64,000 nt of DNA, taken from the NCBI GenBank assembly GCA_032173965.1, contig CM063299.1, positions 1,671,501 through 1,735,500 of the forward strand. The letters are read 5' to 3'. The stretch is from Sitta carolinensis. Its lineage: Eukaryota; Chordata; Aves; Passeriformes; Sittidae. The position numbers were made by a program, and so were the translations under genes. Shown piece by piece: positions 34,001-47,088 of this stretch. The notes under the pieces were generated by a model. It had not been told where the DNA came from and searched no databases. It worked only from the letters and a program-made list of their open reading frames with translations. How positions within the stretch are numbered: the first letter of the stretch is position 1; each line of letters starts with the position of its first letter.

Positions 34001-37000
34001 TGCCACGGGGAACACCAGGGTGGGCAACTCCCAGCCTGTCACTGCCTGCTGACATTTCCCCCAGCCCATTTGTCCTGCAGCATCCAGGGCATTCCAGGCT
34101 CTTGCTCTTTGGACCAGCACTTCCAGCGTGCCCTGGCTTGGTTAAACTCGGTCCTATCACCTCCACAAGCATTAATGCACGGCTGCCTCCAGCCTCTCAC
34201 CACCATAAAACAGAGTCAAAGCTGCCGGGAAGATAAAGATAAGGAAATTCTCCCAGCTGGAAGACAAAGGGCCCAGAGGTACGTGCAAGAATCTCAGCGG
34301 CAGTGCTAATTGCTCAGGTGGCTGAGGTTTGGAAGGGGCTTTGCTGAAGGGCTCCAGGAGGATGTGAGCATCCCCTGGCAGGTCCTATCTAACCCCGTGT
34401 CACTTTGCCAGCTAAAGGAGCAGCCCAGAAGGGTCTGAACACGCTGCAGAGGGTGAAATCTCCAGGAAGAGCTGGTTTTCTGGTAAATCAGAAGGAGGTG
34501 CTACCATAAACGGGTGGAGCAGCAGGAATGAGGCCATGTGGGCAGTGAGGGATGGAGATAGGAGAGGGCTGGGCATCATCTCTGGGAAAATCATCAACAA
34601 GAGTGGGGCAGAACAACTTCTTGCTGGCACAGAAGGACAGGCAGGAGAGGGACACAGGTTTGGAAAGGGATGGAGCTGAGAGATGCAATCACTGAGCAGC
34701 ACAAAGAGGAGCAGGCTCAGCTCAAGGACCTTTGGTCACTGCTTTTGTCTGGGTGTTATTCCCCAGTCTCTGCCAGAGGCCATCCCTGAGGAGGTTGTCT
34801 TGGCCAGAGATAAGCAGGGTTTATCAGATCCTGGGAGCACCCAGGCAACAAGAGTGGAGTCATCACTCCCCTGCAAGTGCACTTTGGTCAAGCAGAGTCA
34901 CTGCAGGGTACCTCAGCCATCACACCTGGAACTGCAGAGATCAATCTTTAACCTGGGCACTCACCTGGGCTGTGTGAGGGAGGCAAGAGCAGAGGGGGCA
35001 GCAGCAGGGCCCCCTCAGCACGGCAGAGGAGGGCATGGGCAGGGTTTGGGATCCCACAGAGGGTGCTCAGGGAAGGCAGGAGCTGCAGCCCTTGGGGATA
35101 TGGCTGAGGGCAGCTACTGGTGTCAAACCCTTCCTGGCAAACCACATCCCTGCAGGCAGCTGGCTTTTGGAGCAGTGCCTCCCAACTCCCCCTCCAAAGG
35201 CCACTAGAGGGTAACATCATCCCAAAGCCTGTGACTCAGGAGCAGCCCTTCCCGGAGTGGGCAACGGTACAAGATTTTGACAGCTCCTGGCAAAGCAAGA
35301 TCCCAATCAACAGCCACATGGGAAAGTCCAGAGCCCTGTGATAAACCCCCACAGTACAACAAAACAACTGGCTAGGAGGCAGCTGAGCTGGGGTGGCCTT
35401 TTCCCACCAGCACAAATTGGATTTTGGGGTGAAATCCCATTTCAAAATGTGGAACAGGCACTGAGGAACCTAAAAACATGCCTGGAAAGTGAGCAGGTCT
35501 GTATCACCCCGAGGCTGTTGTGACAAATATCCACATCAGGCATTTTTCTGGTGACTATTTTAAGGAGAAAAGGTTCAAAGGTCCCTTGGCAAGGATGGCA
35601 AACACACCTGGGCCCTGCTCAGGGCACGGGCAGCAGCTCTGTGACAGAAAGCACTGTGCCACATTTCCCAGCAATTAACCAGCTCTGACTGCCAGAGTAG
35701 AGAACAGAAGAGATCCCCTTCCTAGAAGTGCTCAGCATTTCACTTTCCCAGAATCAGCCTTTTCCAAGGCATCCAAAGCAGTGCCCCAGCTCCAGAGCAC
35801 ACAGGGAAACGCAGCTTACAGCAAACATATCCCTGCACAGATGGTTTAGAAAAGCAAGAAGAACAGAGCCTGGCTTGTCAGTGAATAATGCCAAGAATCA
35901 AACCCCCTCCGTGCCTAGAGGAGGCAGAGGAGTGTGTGCTGCAGCCCTCTGTGCCCTGAGCAGGGAAAATGAGGAGTTCAGCTTGAATTCCTGGCTGGAA
36001 AGGTCAGTGGGTAAAACGTGGAGGAGCTGCTGCAGCCCCAGAGTGTGTACACAGCACCCAGCCCCAGCTCCTGCTGCAGATCAGGACTTTGCTCCAGCCT
36101 CACAATCCAGTGAGAAAATGGGGGAAGCTGTGAACCAAGGGAGGATGGGCTCAGAACCTGCCTGAGGTGACACCTTCCCTCCTGCACCCACAGCAGATCT
36201 GCTGGCAAGGCAGCTCTCAAGCAGCACATCCATAATTCCAAACATCCTGCAGCCTGGGGAGAAGCAGCTCCCACCTTGGGAATAAACACCAGACAATAAA
36301 GAACAGGACCATTAGAAAAGGAGGGGAGTAAGTAAATTATAACATGGTTTTGACTGCTAGATATAGAGCAAGGAGGAGGATACTGAGAGGGGGATCTGGA
36401 AGGACATGGAGCCTCAAAGCTCATAAAAAATGCATGGAAGCAAAAATCAATTTACCAAAAAGGGGAAAAAAAAAAAAAAAAAAAGCCTTTAATTTAAGGC
36501 CCTAATGCCTCCTAGATCGATGGATCAATGGCAGTTGGGAAACTTTTCCCATCCTGCAGCCCAGAGCTGCCCTGGAACTCTGCAGCAGCATCTCCCAGGA
36601 GGCTTGGGAAGGAGCCTCCCTGCTGCCACAGAGCCCTGCAAAGGCCAGTGGCCCGTGAAAGGAGCTGGCAGCCCTCCCTGAGAGGGCCAGGGCTGCTCTG
36701 GGCAGGGGGGCTGGCCCTGCAGAGCCCCCCAGCCCTGCCCTGGCACCAGACAGGGACACTCCCTGCAGACATTCCCTGCAGCCACAAATCAGGGGCACAG
36801 AACAAAAGGGAAAACTCCTCTGAGCTGTTCCCACCCCTCAGCAGCAGCATAAAAAGCAAAGCCCAGGCTTGTTGGGCTGCTCAGGCTGGGGTGGGTGAAG
36901 CTCTGGAGCATCCCAGGGCTTTGCTTTTCCCTGGGAGGGTTTTTCAATTAACACAGAAATCGGGAGCTGAGCCAGCAGCTGCTGGGAGGATGGGGAGAGG

Positions 37001-40000
37001 GAAATATCTGCCAGCACAGGGAGAAAGCTTGGGTGTCTCAGGCTGCCTCAACAGCATTTTTGCCAAGCAGTGAGAGCAGAGAGAGCTGCATGCCTGGGAA
37101 TAAAACATTCCCCCAGCCTGGTTTCCTGACACTGCCCTTGTGGGGTCAGCACCCTGCCTCTCCTCCCCACCCATCCCACCCCAAAGCAGCCCCTCGAGCA
37201 GGGAGACCCCACAGGCCTTGAGCCACTGTGAACACCAACACTGGAGTGCCTCACACAGGACAAGCCCCACTCCAGAATCTTCCTCCCTAAAAGTGGTGGA
37301 AGGTAAGATAAAGGGAGTACTTCCAGGGGAGGGAATATGGACTGGGGAAGCTGGGAAAAGCCACAAGTCCCCCCAGCCTGCTCCACAAAGCAGCATCCCT
37401 GAGGGATCCACACGAGGGACAAGGACAAGGAGTTTGCAAGGCCCAGGTGACCCCCAGGGCCCTGCTGAACAGCAGCTCAGCCTCAGCTACCCTTCACTTG
37501 ATTTTCTTTAAAGCCTCCATGGCAACCGGGGCCGGCAGAGGCGGCCAGGCAGTGACCCAGGCTGGGCAGCCACAAAAGCCTGGCTGGGCACACAAAGCTG
37601 AGCTGGCCCTGCTTTGGCTGCACTCACAGCAGCCAGCAGTCGGGCCAAAATCCTAACAAGAACTTAATTAGCCAGGAAATGGCAGCTCTTGCCCTGGCAG
37701 CAGGAGGCTGAAGCCTCAATGTGCTTCTCTGTTCTGCTTCAGGCAGTTCCCTGGAGGAGCAGGCAGAGGAGCTGACACCTCCCAGCTCCCTCCACTGCTG
37801 GACAGAGTGGCCCTGAGCCTCAAACAGCCTTTCAGACACGTCCTCCCCTCCAGCAGGACAAGCTCAGAGCTGCTGGAGGTGCCACAAGGGTTATGAGTCC
37901 CACTGCTGCTCCTGAGAGGGAAACGCTTCCAAGCACACAAGGAGGGAAATCACTCCAAGGAAAGCTCCTGGTGCAGCACCTCCCTGGCCAGAGACATTGC
38001 AAGGACACCCAAAGCATCCCGAGGTGTCACAGCTGTGGCTGCCACTGCTGGGTGCTCTCACATAATGCCAAAAAATGGTGAAGCCACAGGAAGATGCCCA
38101 GCAGCACCTCAGGGAGAAGTTGTAAAAGGGATGGGCCACAACAACCTGAAATGCTCTCATTCACATCCAGCCCTTAACCAGATTATGGGCAGAAAATTAA
38201 GCTTATAAAGACAAAAAGCATTACAGCTTTTTAAGCCAAAAAGATTCTACCCATTCCTACAACCCACTGCCACAACTAACAGGATTAACTGCAAAACCCA
38301 GCGCCTGGCATTCAATTTCCTGCTTTTATTGAAGGAAAAAAAAAAGAAAAAAAAAAAAAAAAAGGAGGCTCTTCACCCTTCAGGAAGACAGTGAAAAATG
38401 CTGCTGTGTTGCCATATTCCAAAGTGAGGGCTCAGCAGGGCAGGATGTCCAGGCTGGGGAGCAGACCCTGAGCTCTGACACGAGTCTGTGGTGGCCAGGA
38501 GGGGACAGCAAGGTGGCCCAGCTGCCTCTGGGGAATACTCACATCTATCATGGTCCTCCAGCCCTCTGTCCTCCCCGAGAGCAGGGGCTCGGGCCGGGCC
38601 AGCCCCGCGTTGTTGATGCAGACATCCACCCCCTGGTGAAGGGTCTTGATGGCCGAGAACATGACAGGACCTCCTCGTGGCAGCCACTTACGGATCACGT
38701 GCCGGTACCACGCTCTGGCACCGGTCCACTTCTAGGGGAACAGAGGGGGAAACAGCCCCTCAGAGAGGGGGAAACAGCCCTCAGAGAGGGGGAAACAGCC
38801 TCAGAGAGGGGGAAACAGCCCTCAGAGAGGGGGAAACAGCCCTCAGAGAGGGGGAAACAGCCCTCAGAGAGGGGGAAACAGCCCTCAGAAGGGGGAAACA
38901 GCCCTCAGAGAGGGGGGAAACAGCCCTCAGAGAGGGGGGAAACAGCCCTCAGGAAAGGGGGAAAACAGCCCTCAGGAAAGGGGGAAAACAGCCCTCAGAA
39001 GGGGGAAACAGCCCTCAGAAAGGGGGAAACAGCCCTCAGGAAGGGAAACGCTCAGAAAGGGGGAAAACAGCCCTCAGAAAGGGGGAAACAGCCCTCAGGA
39101 AAGGGGGAAAAGCCTCAGAAGGGAAAACAGCCCTCAGAAAGGGGAAAACAGCCCTCAGAAAGGGGGAAAACAGCCCTCAGAAAGGGGGAAAACAGCCTCA
39201 GAAAGGGAAACAGCCTCAGGAAAGGGGGAAAAACAGCCAAAGGAAGGGAAACAGCTCACAGGGAGGATGGAAACAGCCACAAGGAAAGGGGAAAACAGCC
39301 ACAAAGAGGATGGAAAACAGCCCTCAGAAAGGGGGAAAAACAGCCCTCAGGAAGGGGGGAAAACAGCCACAAGGAAGGGGGAAAAACAGCCACAAGGAAA
39401 TGGGAAAACAGTCACAAGAAAGGGGGAAAAACAGCCCTCAGGGAGGGGGAAAAACAGCCCTCAGGGAGGGGGAAAAACAGCCCTCAGGGAGGATGGAAAA
39501 CAGTCACAAGGAAGGGGGAAAAAGAGCCACAAGGAAAGGGGAAAACAGCCACAAGGAAAGGGGAAAACCATCCCTCAGAAAGGGGAAAAACAGCCACAAG
39601 GAAGGATGGAAACAGCCACAAGGAAAGGGGGAAAACCAGCCACCAGGAAAGATGGAAAAGCCCTCAGCCCCTCTCCCTGTGGAGCAGCTTATCCTGAAAA
39701 ACACCCCAGGGCTGAAAAGCAGGCACTGGGGAAGAATCACTGTGCTGCTAATTAAGAAAAAGGAGCTCTCAGTGATATCCAGGAGAAGCTGAGAGCTTCA
39801 GCCTTTACCTCACTGAACTCGAGGACACTCTGAGCTCACCCCTAACCCTGGGCAATCCCGCTCAAGGTGAGGCAAAACACGAATAAATCCTGCCCTGGCA
39901 GCAGGCTGCAAGCCTGCCACACTGGCAAAGGATGTGCCTGACAATTCCTGGTCAGAATTCCTCCAAAATTCCCAGTTTTTTGTCAGGCTGGGTGATACAG

Positions 40001-43000
40001 AGCCAAGGAAAAGCCAGGAGCTGCTGCTGCCAAGGATGCCCTTTCCCCCTGACACTAATGAGAGGCAGCATGTCCTCCCTGCCATGTCCCAGCAGTGACA
40101 GTGACAGCTCCCAGAGCCACAGGATGTCTGGCTCCTAAGGGCAGAGGCACTCTGGCTGCAAATGTCCAAACCACCTCGCTCCAAGGCCAGCAGGGACATT
40201 TCAGGGGGTGCAACAAAGCCCTGCTCCTGCAGCTCTGCCAGCTCCTCCCTTGCATTCCAGGCACTGCAATCCCCAGCCTTTCGTGGTTGGACTCGATGAT
40301 CTTGAAGGTCTCTTCCAACCTGTGAGTTCTGTGAAAGGAGGAGCCAGGCCTGGCAAAGGAATCTCCTGCAAGTGGTGGCACATGGCTCAGAGGGGCTGCC
40401 CTGCAGAGGGACAAACACCAGCCCCTCCCCAGCCCTCCCTGCACCCCAAACACCTTCACTGGAAGCGTTCTGGGCCACGTGGCTCTGTCTGGGACATGAT
40501 TTTCAGCGTTTCCCAGCAGCTGAGCCCACCACAGAGCTGGACCACGCAGGCAGCTGCAGCTTTGCTGCTTTACCTTTCCCAGAGCCCAGCAGCTTTCAAG
40601 CCCAGCCCAGGGCTGAGCTGTGGGGCAGGAGCTGCTCTCCTGCCTGGTTCCCAGCTGGGGAAGGCACTGCAGTCACCCAGGAAGGATTGTTATTGCTCTC
40701 ACAGCAGCAGCAGAGCAGGGGCCGGCTCAGCAGAGATCGATGCACCCCAGGGATCAGCTGGGGCTGAGCTGACAGCATCTCTGCCCCAACAAAGCTGCCC
40801 CTGGGACTGAACCCCACCTCTCTGTCCCCTCCTGGGGCTGCCTGCACTTTGCCTTACAGGCAGCCTTGATGATGTGCTGAGAGGAGTGGGAAAATACATT
40901 CCTTTCCACCATCGGAGCACAAGCTTGAAGAAACAGTCAAGGCAGGGGGAAAATCTGTAAGAGCAGCATGTAGGAAATTCCCAGCAGGATGAAGGGCTGC
41001 TGGAAGGCTCTAAAGTGCTCCAGGGATGGGGGCCTTGTTCTTGCAAAGAGACAGGAGGGGAAAAGGGGCAAAAGGACCACGAACTGCTGTGAGAGTGCAA
41101 ACCAGGCAACGCCAGAGGTGTTCAAAAATGAGAAACAAGCACAGGGGTTGGGAGGAACCTCCCAGAGCAGGAGCCGTGCAGGAGAGCTGGCTGGAGGGAA
41201 GGGGGCCCAACACCACGGACAGGAAAGGACAGTCCAGCTCACTGAGAGCCCAGAGGGACACAGGCTTTCACAGCTCTGTTTCCATGCCCAGCTGCCACTT
41301 CCACCATGGGCAGAAACCTGTCCCTGCTCAGCCCAGCCTCTCAGTGGAGACACAGATGAAGGAGCACAAGGGGTGTGATTTGCTCTGCTGGAAGGTTGGA
41401 TCAGATGCCCCACTGTGGTCCCTCCAACCTGAGCAGTGTGGCTGTGAGCTCTGGGCAGCAGTGCCTCCAGCTACACCGGGAGAAAGGACTCTCTCCCCGG
41501 GAGAAAAGCTGCTCTGACACAACTGACCAGGGAAGCCAAAGCTCTCTCCAAACCCTTCTTCCCCTGTCTGGTGTCTGGCTGCCTCCAAGGAGGCTCAGCA
41601 CAGATCCTTTCATCTCTCAGGCTGCACTTGTGCTAACAAATTCTCTTTGAAAACCAAGTGCTGAACGCTGCTGACATCCAGGCAGGGCTGAACGTGCTTC
41701 AACCATCTACAGATAAAGAGTCATCACTGACTCTTCAAAGAAACATCAACTGCGGGCAAGTTTGCAAGAGACTTTTGAAAAGCAACTCTCTGAGCTGCAG
41801 AGCTCGCTGAGGGTTTTTTTCAGAGCATCCATTAAGTCACTCAAGTGATGCTCGTTCCACTTCGAGCACACCACACGCACAAGGAGGAAAGAAAAAAAAA
41901 AAGTAGAGGAAAAAAAAAAATATCTGGTTTTCCTGATTTTCATAAATAATTTGAGTGACCTGGTAATGCAACAGCAATACAGACAAGTCCAGCAGCTGGA
42001 GATGGAAACTGAAATAAGAATGGTTTGGGTTGGAAGGGACCTTAAAGATCATTCAGTTCCCCCCTGCCATGGGCAGGGACACCTCCCACTGTCCCAGGCT
42101 GCTCCAAGCCCTGTCCAGCCTGGCCTGGGACACTGGCAGCATCTCTGTACCACACCATTATCAATGGATGCTTGGAAATGGACAGCCAGGTGCCAGCCAG
42201 TGTGAAAGGATGCCTCACATGTATGGGATGTATGCTGCCCTTAAACCCCAAAGCAGCCAGTAAATCCCCTCTGTGCCCAACACTGCTCCTGCACAGCCCT
42301 CCCAGCACAGCTGCCAGGTTTTACACAGGGAAACTGAGGCACAGCACAGCCACCTGACCTTCCCTGCAGCACACCCCCCAATTCCAGCTCCAAAATCCCA
42401 GGAAAGGCTCAGTTATTATTGATTTTTATGGCTCTGAGCAAGGTATTGCTGCTCTATTGTGAAGCCAAGGGAGCAGAAGAGCAGCAGAGAAGGGGGGGTT
42501 GCACATTCTTAAAGCACATTTTGGGGGAGAGAGAGGAGGAATCCAACCTGCTTTAAGCCCCCTGAGCTTCAAGGCTGAGGAAAACCACAGGCACAGAGAA
42601 ATATTTGTGTCCCCCCCTCTCTGGGCAGCAATTGTGGGATCTCTGCTGTTTATCAGGAAAGGATCTGGTCAGGGACAAGTGGCAATAAAAGCACTGCAGA
42701 GGCCTTGAGTGCCCACCAGGCAGAGCCTTGGACACAGAACAATCCAGAACAATCCCTGCCAGAGGCCAAGGAGATTCTGAAGGTCACCACTCCACAGGGA
42801 CCACACACTGGGGCTCTGCTGGGGACTGGGGGAACTCAGCCCAGCTGCTGGGCAGAGGCACAGACCCACCAGGGACAGACAAAAATGGAACCAGGTGCCC
42901 TCTAAACCACCAACCTGCAAGGGATTAAACACCACACTCAACAATCTGCTGTTCATTACCCTTCCTGGAGCACCCACCTCCCTGGCACTTCAGGGCTCAT

Positions 43001-46000
43001 GGAAGTGGCCAGAGAGCCCAAAAATGGATGCTGAGATCCCATGAGGAAGACTCAGCTCCTTCTTTCTCCTCCCACATCCCCTCCTGGGCTGCTCCAGCCT
43101 GCAATCAATTGCTCAGCTTATCAAAGGCTGTTTCCTGAGCGAGATCTAACCTTGACAAAGCAGGCCCTGGTTATAAATGTTACCTTTGATCAATACCTGT
43201 CACAAATGCATTGGAATTAATTGGGTAAACCTTGTATCTTAAGCCACATTTATTGTTTCCTGCACGGCTCTGCTCTCAGCACGCCAACAAAGACAGGGGG
43301 AAAAATGGATTTCTTTTGGAGTGAGGCATCCATGGTGTCCCTGGTCACACAGAGCAAGGTATCCAAGGAATGAGGGAGCTGCTGGGAGATTTGCAGTGAC
43401 CTGGAGCAGGTGGGAGTGTCCCCCTGGAGCATCTCCCATCAGTGGCAGCCCCAGCCACGCTGTGGATCCAGGGCTCTGACCCCACAGGGTGGAGGGAGGG
43501 CACCTGCCAGCACTCCTGCCATTCTCTATAAATACAAAATAAATCAATCCTAATTATAAATAAAGCATATCACTGCAAACCCCTTGGAAACAGCTCCCTG
43601 CCTGCTGCCTCCCTGTGCTGCAAGAGAAAAGCTGCTGCAGAAAATCCTTCCCAGTTCTTCCCCACCCTGGGGAAGAATCCTGCAAAATCAAGCTCACATA
43701 TCTCACCGAATAAAAGACCAGGAGGGCTTTGCCAGCTGGGAGGGCAGGAACATTTTGTCCCATGCATGTGCAAATTCTCCCCTTTTCTGTGCTGCTGCAA
43801 AGAGTCAGAATACAACTAAAAATACTACATACAAATTCCTGGAAAACACGAGGAGCAGGCAAGGTGAAGAGCACCAGGGTGGCTGTAAATCTCAGCGAGT
43901 CTGGAGACCCCAGGACCAGCAAGGATCACCCTGTGAGGGTGATCATCTCCCAAGCAGCATTTTCCCTCAAAAAAACTCGGTCTTCCAAGCTGCTAAAAAG
44001 GCTTGGCTGCTTCATGAGAGCTGACTTGGAACGCGTGGCAGTGTCTGGAGAGCAGCAAACACTCCCTGAGCTCACGCCAAAAAGTCCTTGACAGCTGTTA
44101 GTACCTCCAGGCTCTGCATCTAAAACAAGCCTTCAACCTGAATTACCTCCTGGCATGCGAAAGGAAAATACAGCCAGCTTAATTATATTTTATTCCTCGA
44201 TGTCTGACTGTTAAAGTTACTGTTTGATGACCCACATGGAGAGACTGCAGCAGCAGAAGCTGCAGGAGTGGGGGAGCACGGGGCTGCTTGGGAGCAGAGA
44301 GGGAAACGTGGCCAGTGGAGCCACTGGAAAGAAATAAGAAAAAAAAAAAAAAAAGAAAAAAAAAGAAAAAAAAAAGAAAAAAAAAAGAAAAAAAAATCCT
44401 ACTGCAGGGTTTTTTTTGTGAGCCATTAACATTTTTATTTCAAAAGCCAAATGAAGACCACTGGAGTTGTGACACGGGTTTAATGCCAAACAAGCAACTT
44501 TGCAAATCCTTCGTTATCTTGCCTCAAGCCCTTATCTGATTTTCCAAGAGATTAAGAAATCTTGACATAGCATTTATTGCCCCAGCTAAATCCCCACTAG
44601 ACAACCTGCTCTTTCAGTTAGCTGGAGGTTACAAAACCACCTTGCACAGGGGTTCCAGCCATTTTACCTTCAAACTGGTGACTTTCCTGTACTTAAATGA
44701 AATACGGTGTTTTTGTGCTACAAAGTGAGCTCTCTATTCCAGGTTTTACACCCTGCTGCTTGTCCTTTCTCCACGTCAAGCTGCCTTGGAGCACCCTGGG
44801 GTAGTGGCAGGTGGGGTTTGGAATGGGATGGTTTATAAAGTCCCTTCCAACCCGAACCAGTCTGGGATTCCATAATTCTGCTCTGGCATCACCAAACCCT
44901 CAGCTGCTTCACATTCCTCCCTCTCCTGCCTCCACCACTGTGTTCCAGCCCTCAGAGCACCCCTCAAAATCCCCCCAAATAAATCCCCAGCTCAACAATT
45001 CCAAGCCTGGCTATCATAATTTTTTAATTTTTTTTTTTTTTAAGTAAAAGCCTCAAGGTGAATCTCCTGGGGGGAAGCTTCCTAAACAGCCCTGCTGTGC
45101 AGCAGGATGGGACACAAATCTCCCGAGCATCCCTGGCAGGCAGGAGGTGCCACAGTGACCCTGGATCCCCCCGGGCTCCGCCACCTCCCCTGCCCCGAGC
45201 GGGCAGCGCTGCCGGGATTTTCTTCCTCGTTAAGGAAACACGCTCGACAATAAATAAACCCAGAATAGCAGCGGAGCAAAACACAGTCCAGACACCCACC
45301 AAAACAAAATGACAGCAGCTGCTGTGGGAACACGTGTGTGGGACAGCACAGGGCACCCCCTGCAAACCCCGATCCACACCTCGGGATTGCTCCCGGGGCA
45401 CATCCCAGTAAAAACACAGAGCCCGGGGGCACTGCTCGTTTTTAAACCCACGCTGTGCTTCAGCCAGGAAAGGTCCCGAAAGGAAGGAAACTCACGTGAA
45501 CGCCGAAGGAAAACACACGCCGCACTGATTTCTTTCCCAAATGAAAAGATCCCGAAACAAAAAAATCCAAGATAAGGGAGCTGCTGGAAAGGGCAGCGTT
45601 GGAAATAACTTTCTGGAGGGGAATGGGAAGCAGCAACATCCTTCGCAGCATCCTTTGCCAGGCACCCCGAGGCTCCGGCACAGCCAAGAGCTGCACGTGG
45701 GAAAGCCTCTGGAGAGCTCAGCTTTCCCTGCAAACCGCAGCATCGCAGCGCTGGCGAGTCCCAAATTAGCAGCGAGCCCCCAAGGACAATTCTCTAAGTC
45801 ACGCTGGAGTTCCCTCCTCTCTGCGAGCGGCGCCGCCGAGATACGCAATGAAAAAGGGGAAAAGTTTGGCTTTTCCCAGGCACTTCTTTACTCAAGCCCA
45901 CTTAGCAACGCCACCAACGCCAAGCCTTGGTTTCCATGAATTTCTGGACCATTTATCGCCAGTGCAGTCAGCTGTGCAGAGCCCTCATCCCCTTGGCTGG

Positions 46001-47054
46001 GGAGACACAACCCTGGACATTGCCCAGCTCTCCTTTAGCTCCAAACGGCCAGGACGCCAACATCATTAAAGATGACTAAAACTTATTTCCTCCCTCAGAG
46101 GAAACTTCCTAAACGACAAGCTCAAGCTGCGAGGCACAGCTGACCATGGCACAGAGAGGAAACACTCCTTTGAAGCGTTTCTCCTCAAGCCAGAGCCATC
46201 AGGATTGTGACGGGGCTCTGGAGATGCTCCTGGAGATGCAGGACCGGAGCCTGTTTGTTTTACCGGGAGCTCCTGGAGCCTGTTTCACCGGGAATTCCCA
46301 CAGCCTGTTTGTTTTACCGGGAGCTTCCGGAGCCTGTTTTACCGGGAAACCCTGGAGCCTGCTTCACCGGGAGCTCCCGGTGCCTGTTTTACCGGAAACC
46401 CTGGAGCCTGCTTCACCGGGAAACACTGCAGTCTGCTTCACTGGGAGCTCCTGGAGCCTATTTTACCGGGAAACCCTGAAGTCTGCTTCACCGGGAGCTC
46501 CTGGAGCCTATTTTACCGGGAAACCCTGGAGCCAGTTTCACCGGGAGCTCCCGGAGCCTATTTTACCGGGAAACCCTGGAGCCTGTTTCACCGGGAGCTC
46601 TTGGACCCTGTTTTACCGGGAGCTCCTGGAGCCTATTTTACCGGGAAACCCTGGAGCCTGTTTCACCGGGAGCTCTTGGACCCTGTTTTACCGGGAGCTC
46701 CTGGAGCCTATTTACCGGGAACCCTGGACCTGTTTTACCGGGAGCTCCTGGACCCTGTTTTACCGGGAAACCCTGGAGCCTGTTTGGTTGATTTTACCGG
46801 GAGCTCCTGGACCCTGTTTTACCGGGAGCTCCTGGAGCCTGTTTCACCGGGAAATTCCCGGACCCTGTTTCACCGGAACCCGCAGCCTGTTTGTTTTACC
46901 GGGAGCTCCTGGAGCCCGTTTCACCGGCAATTCCCGGAGCCTGCTTGCTTCACCGGGCGCTCCCGGAGCCGCGCTCCTCCCGAGGGGCCGCAGGGCCCCG
47001 CAGCCCAGCCCGCTCCCGCGGAGATGCTATTTTTAACCGCGACAAGCAGCAGCT

Positions 47055-47088
<34 letters not shown>

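Larger units (their letters stand above)
39656..46254 (-). other. DHRS11: DHRS11 intron 1, main body
   Basis: Unique sequence interrupted by CR1 tails and an A/G simple repeat (listed separately). No additional coding exon is recognised. Confidence 0.7.

Noticed and set aside
38513..39697. 394-codon plus-strand open frame rich in Glu, Lys and Gly
   Set aside because: It is a read-through of the DHRS11 intron 1 minisatellite; two other frames give similar strings, and part of it is the reverse of DHRS11 exon 2.
41375..41440. Another CR1 tail
   Set aside because: Only a weak ggttggatcagatg and cctccaacctgag resemblance; too short and diverged to support.
46146..47036. Collagen-like Pro-Gly-Ala open frame of 296 codons
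   Set aside because: It follows the unit of the intron 1 minisatellite; no signal peptide, no Gly-x-y periodicity outside the repeat.
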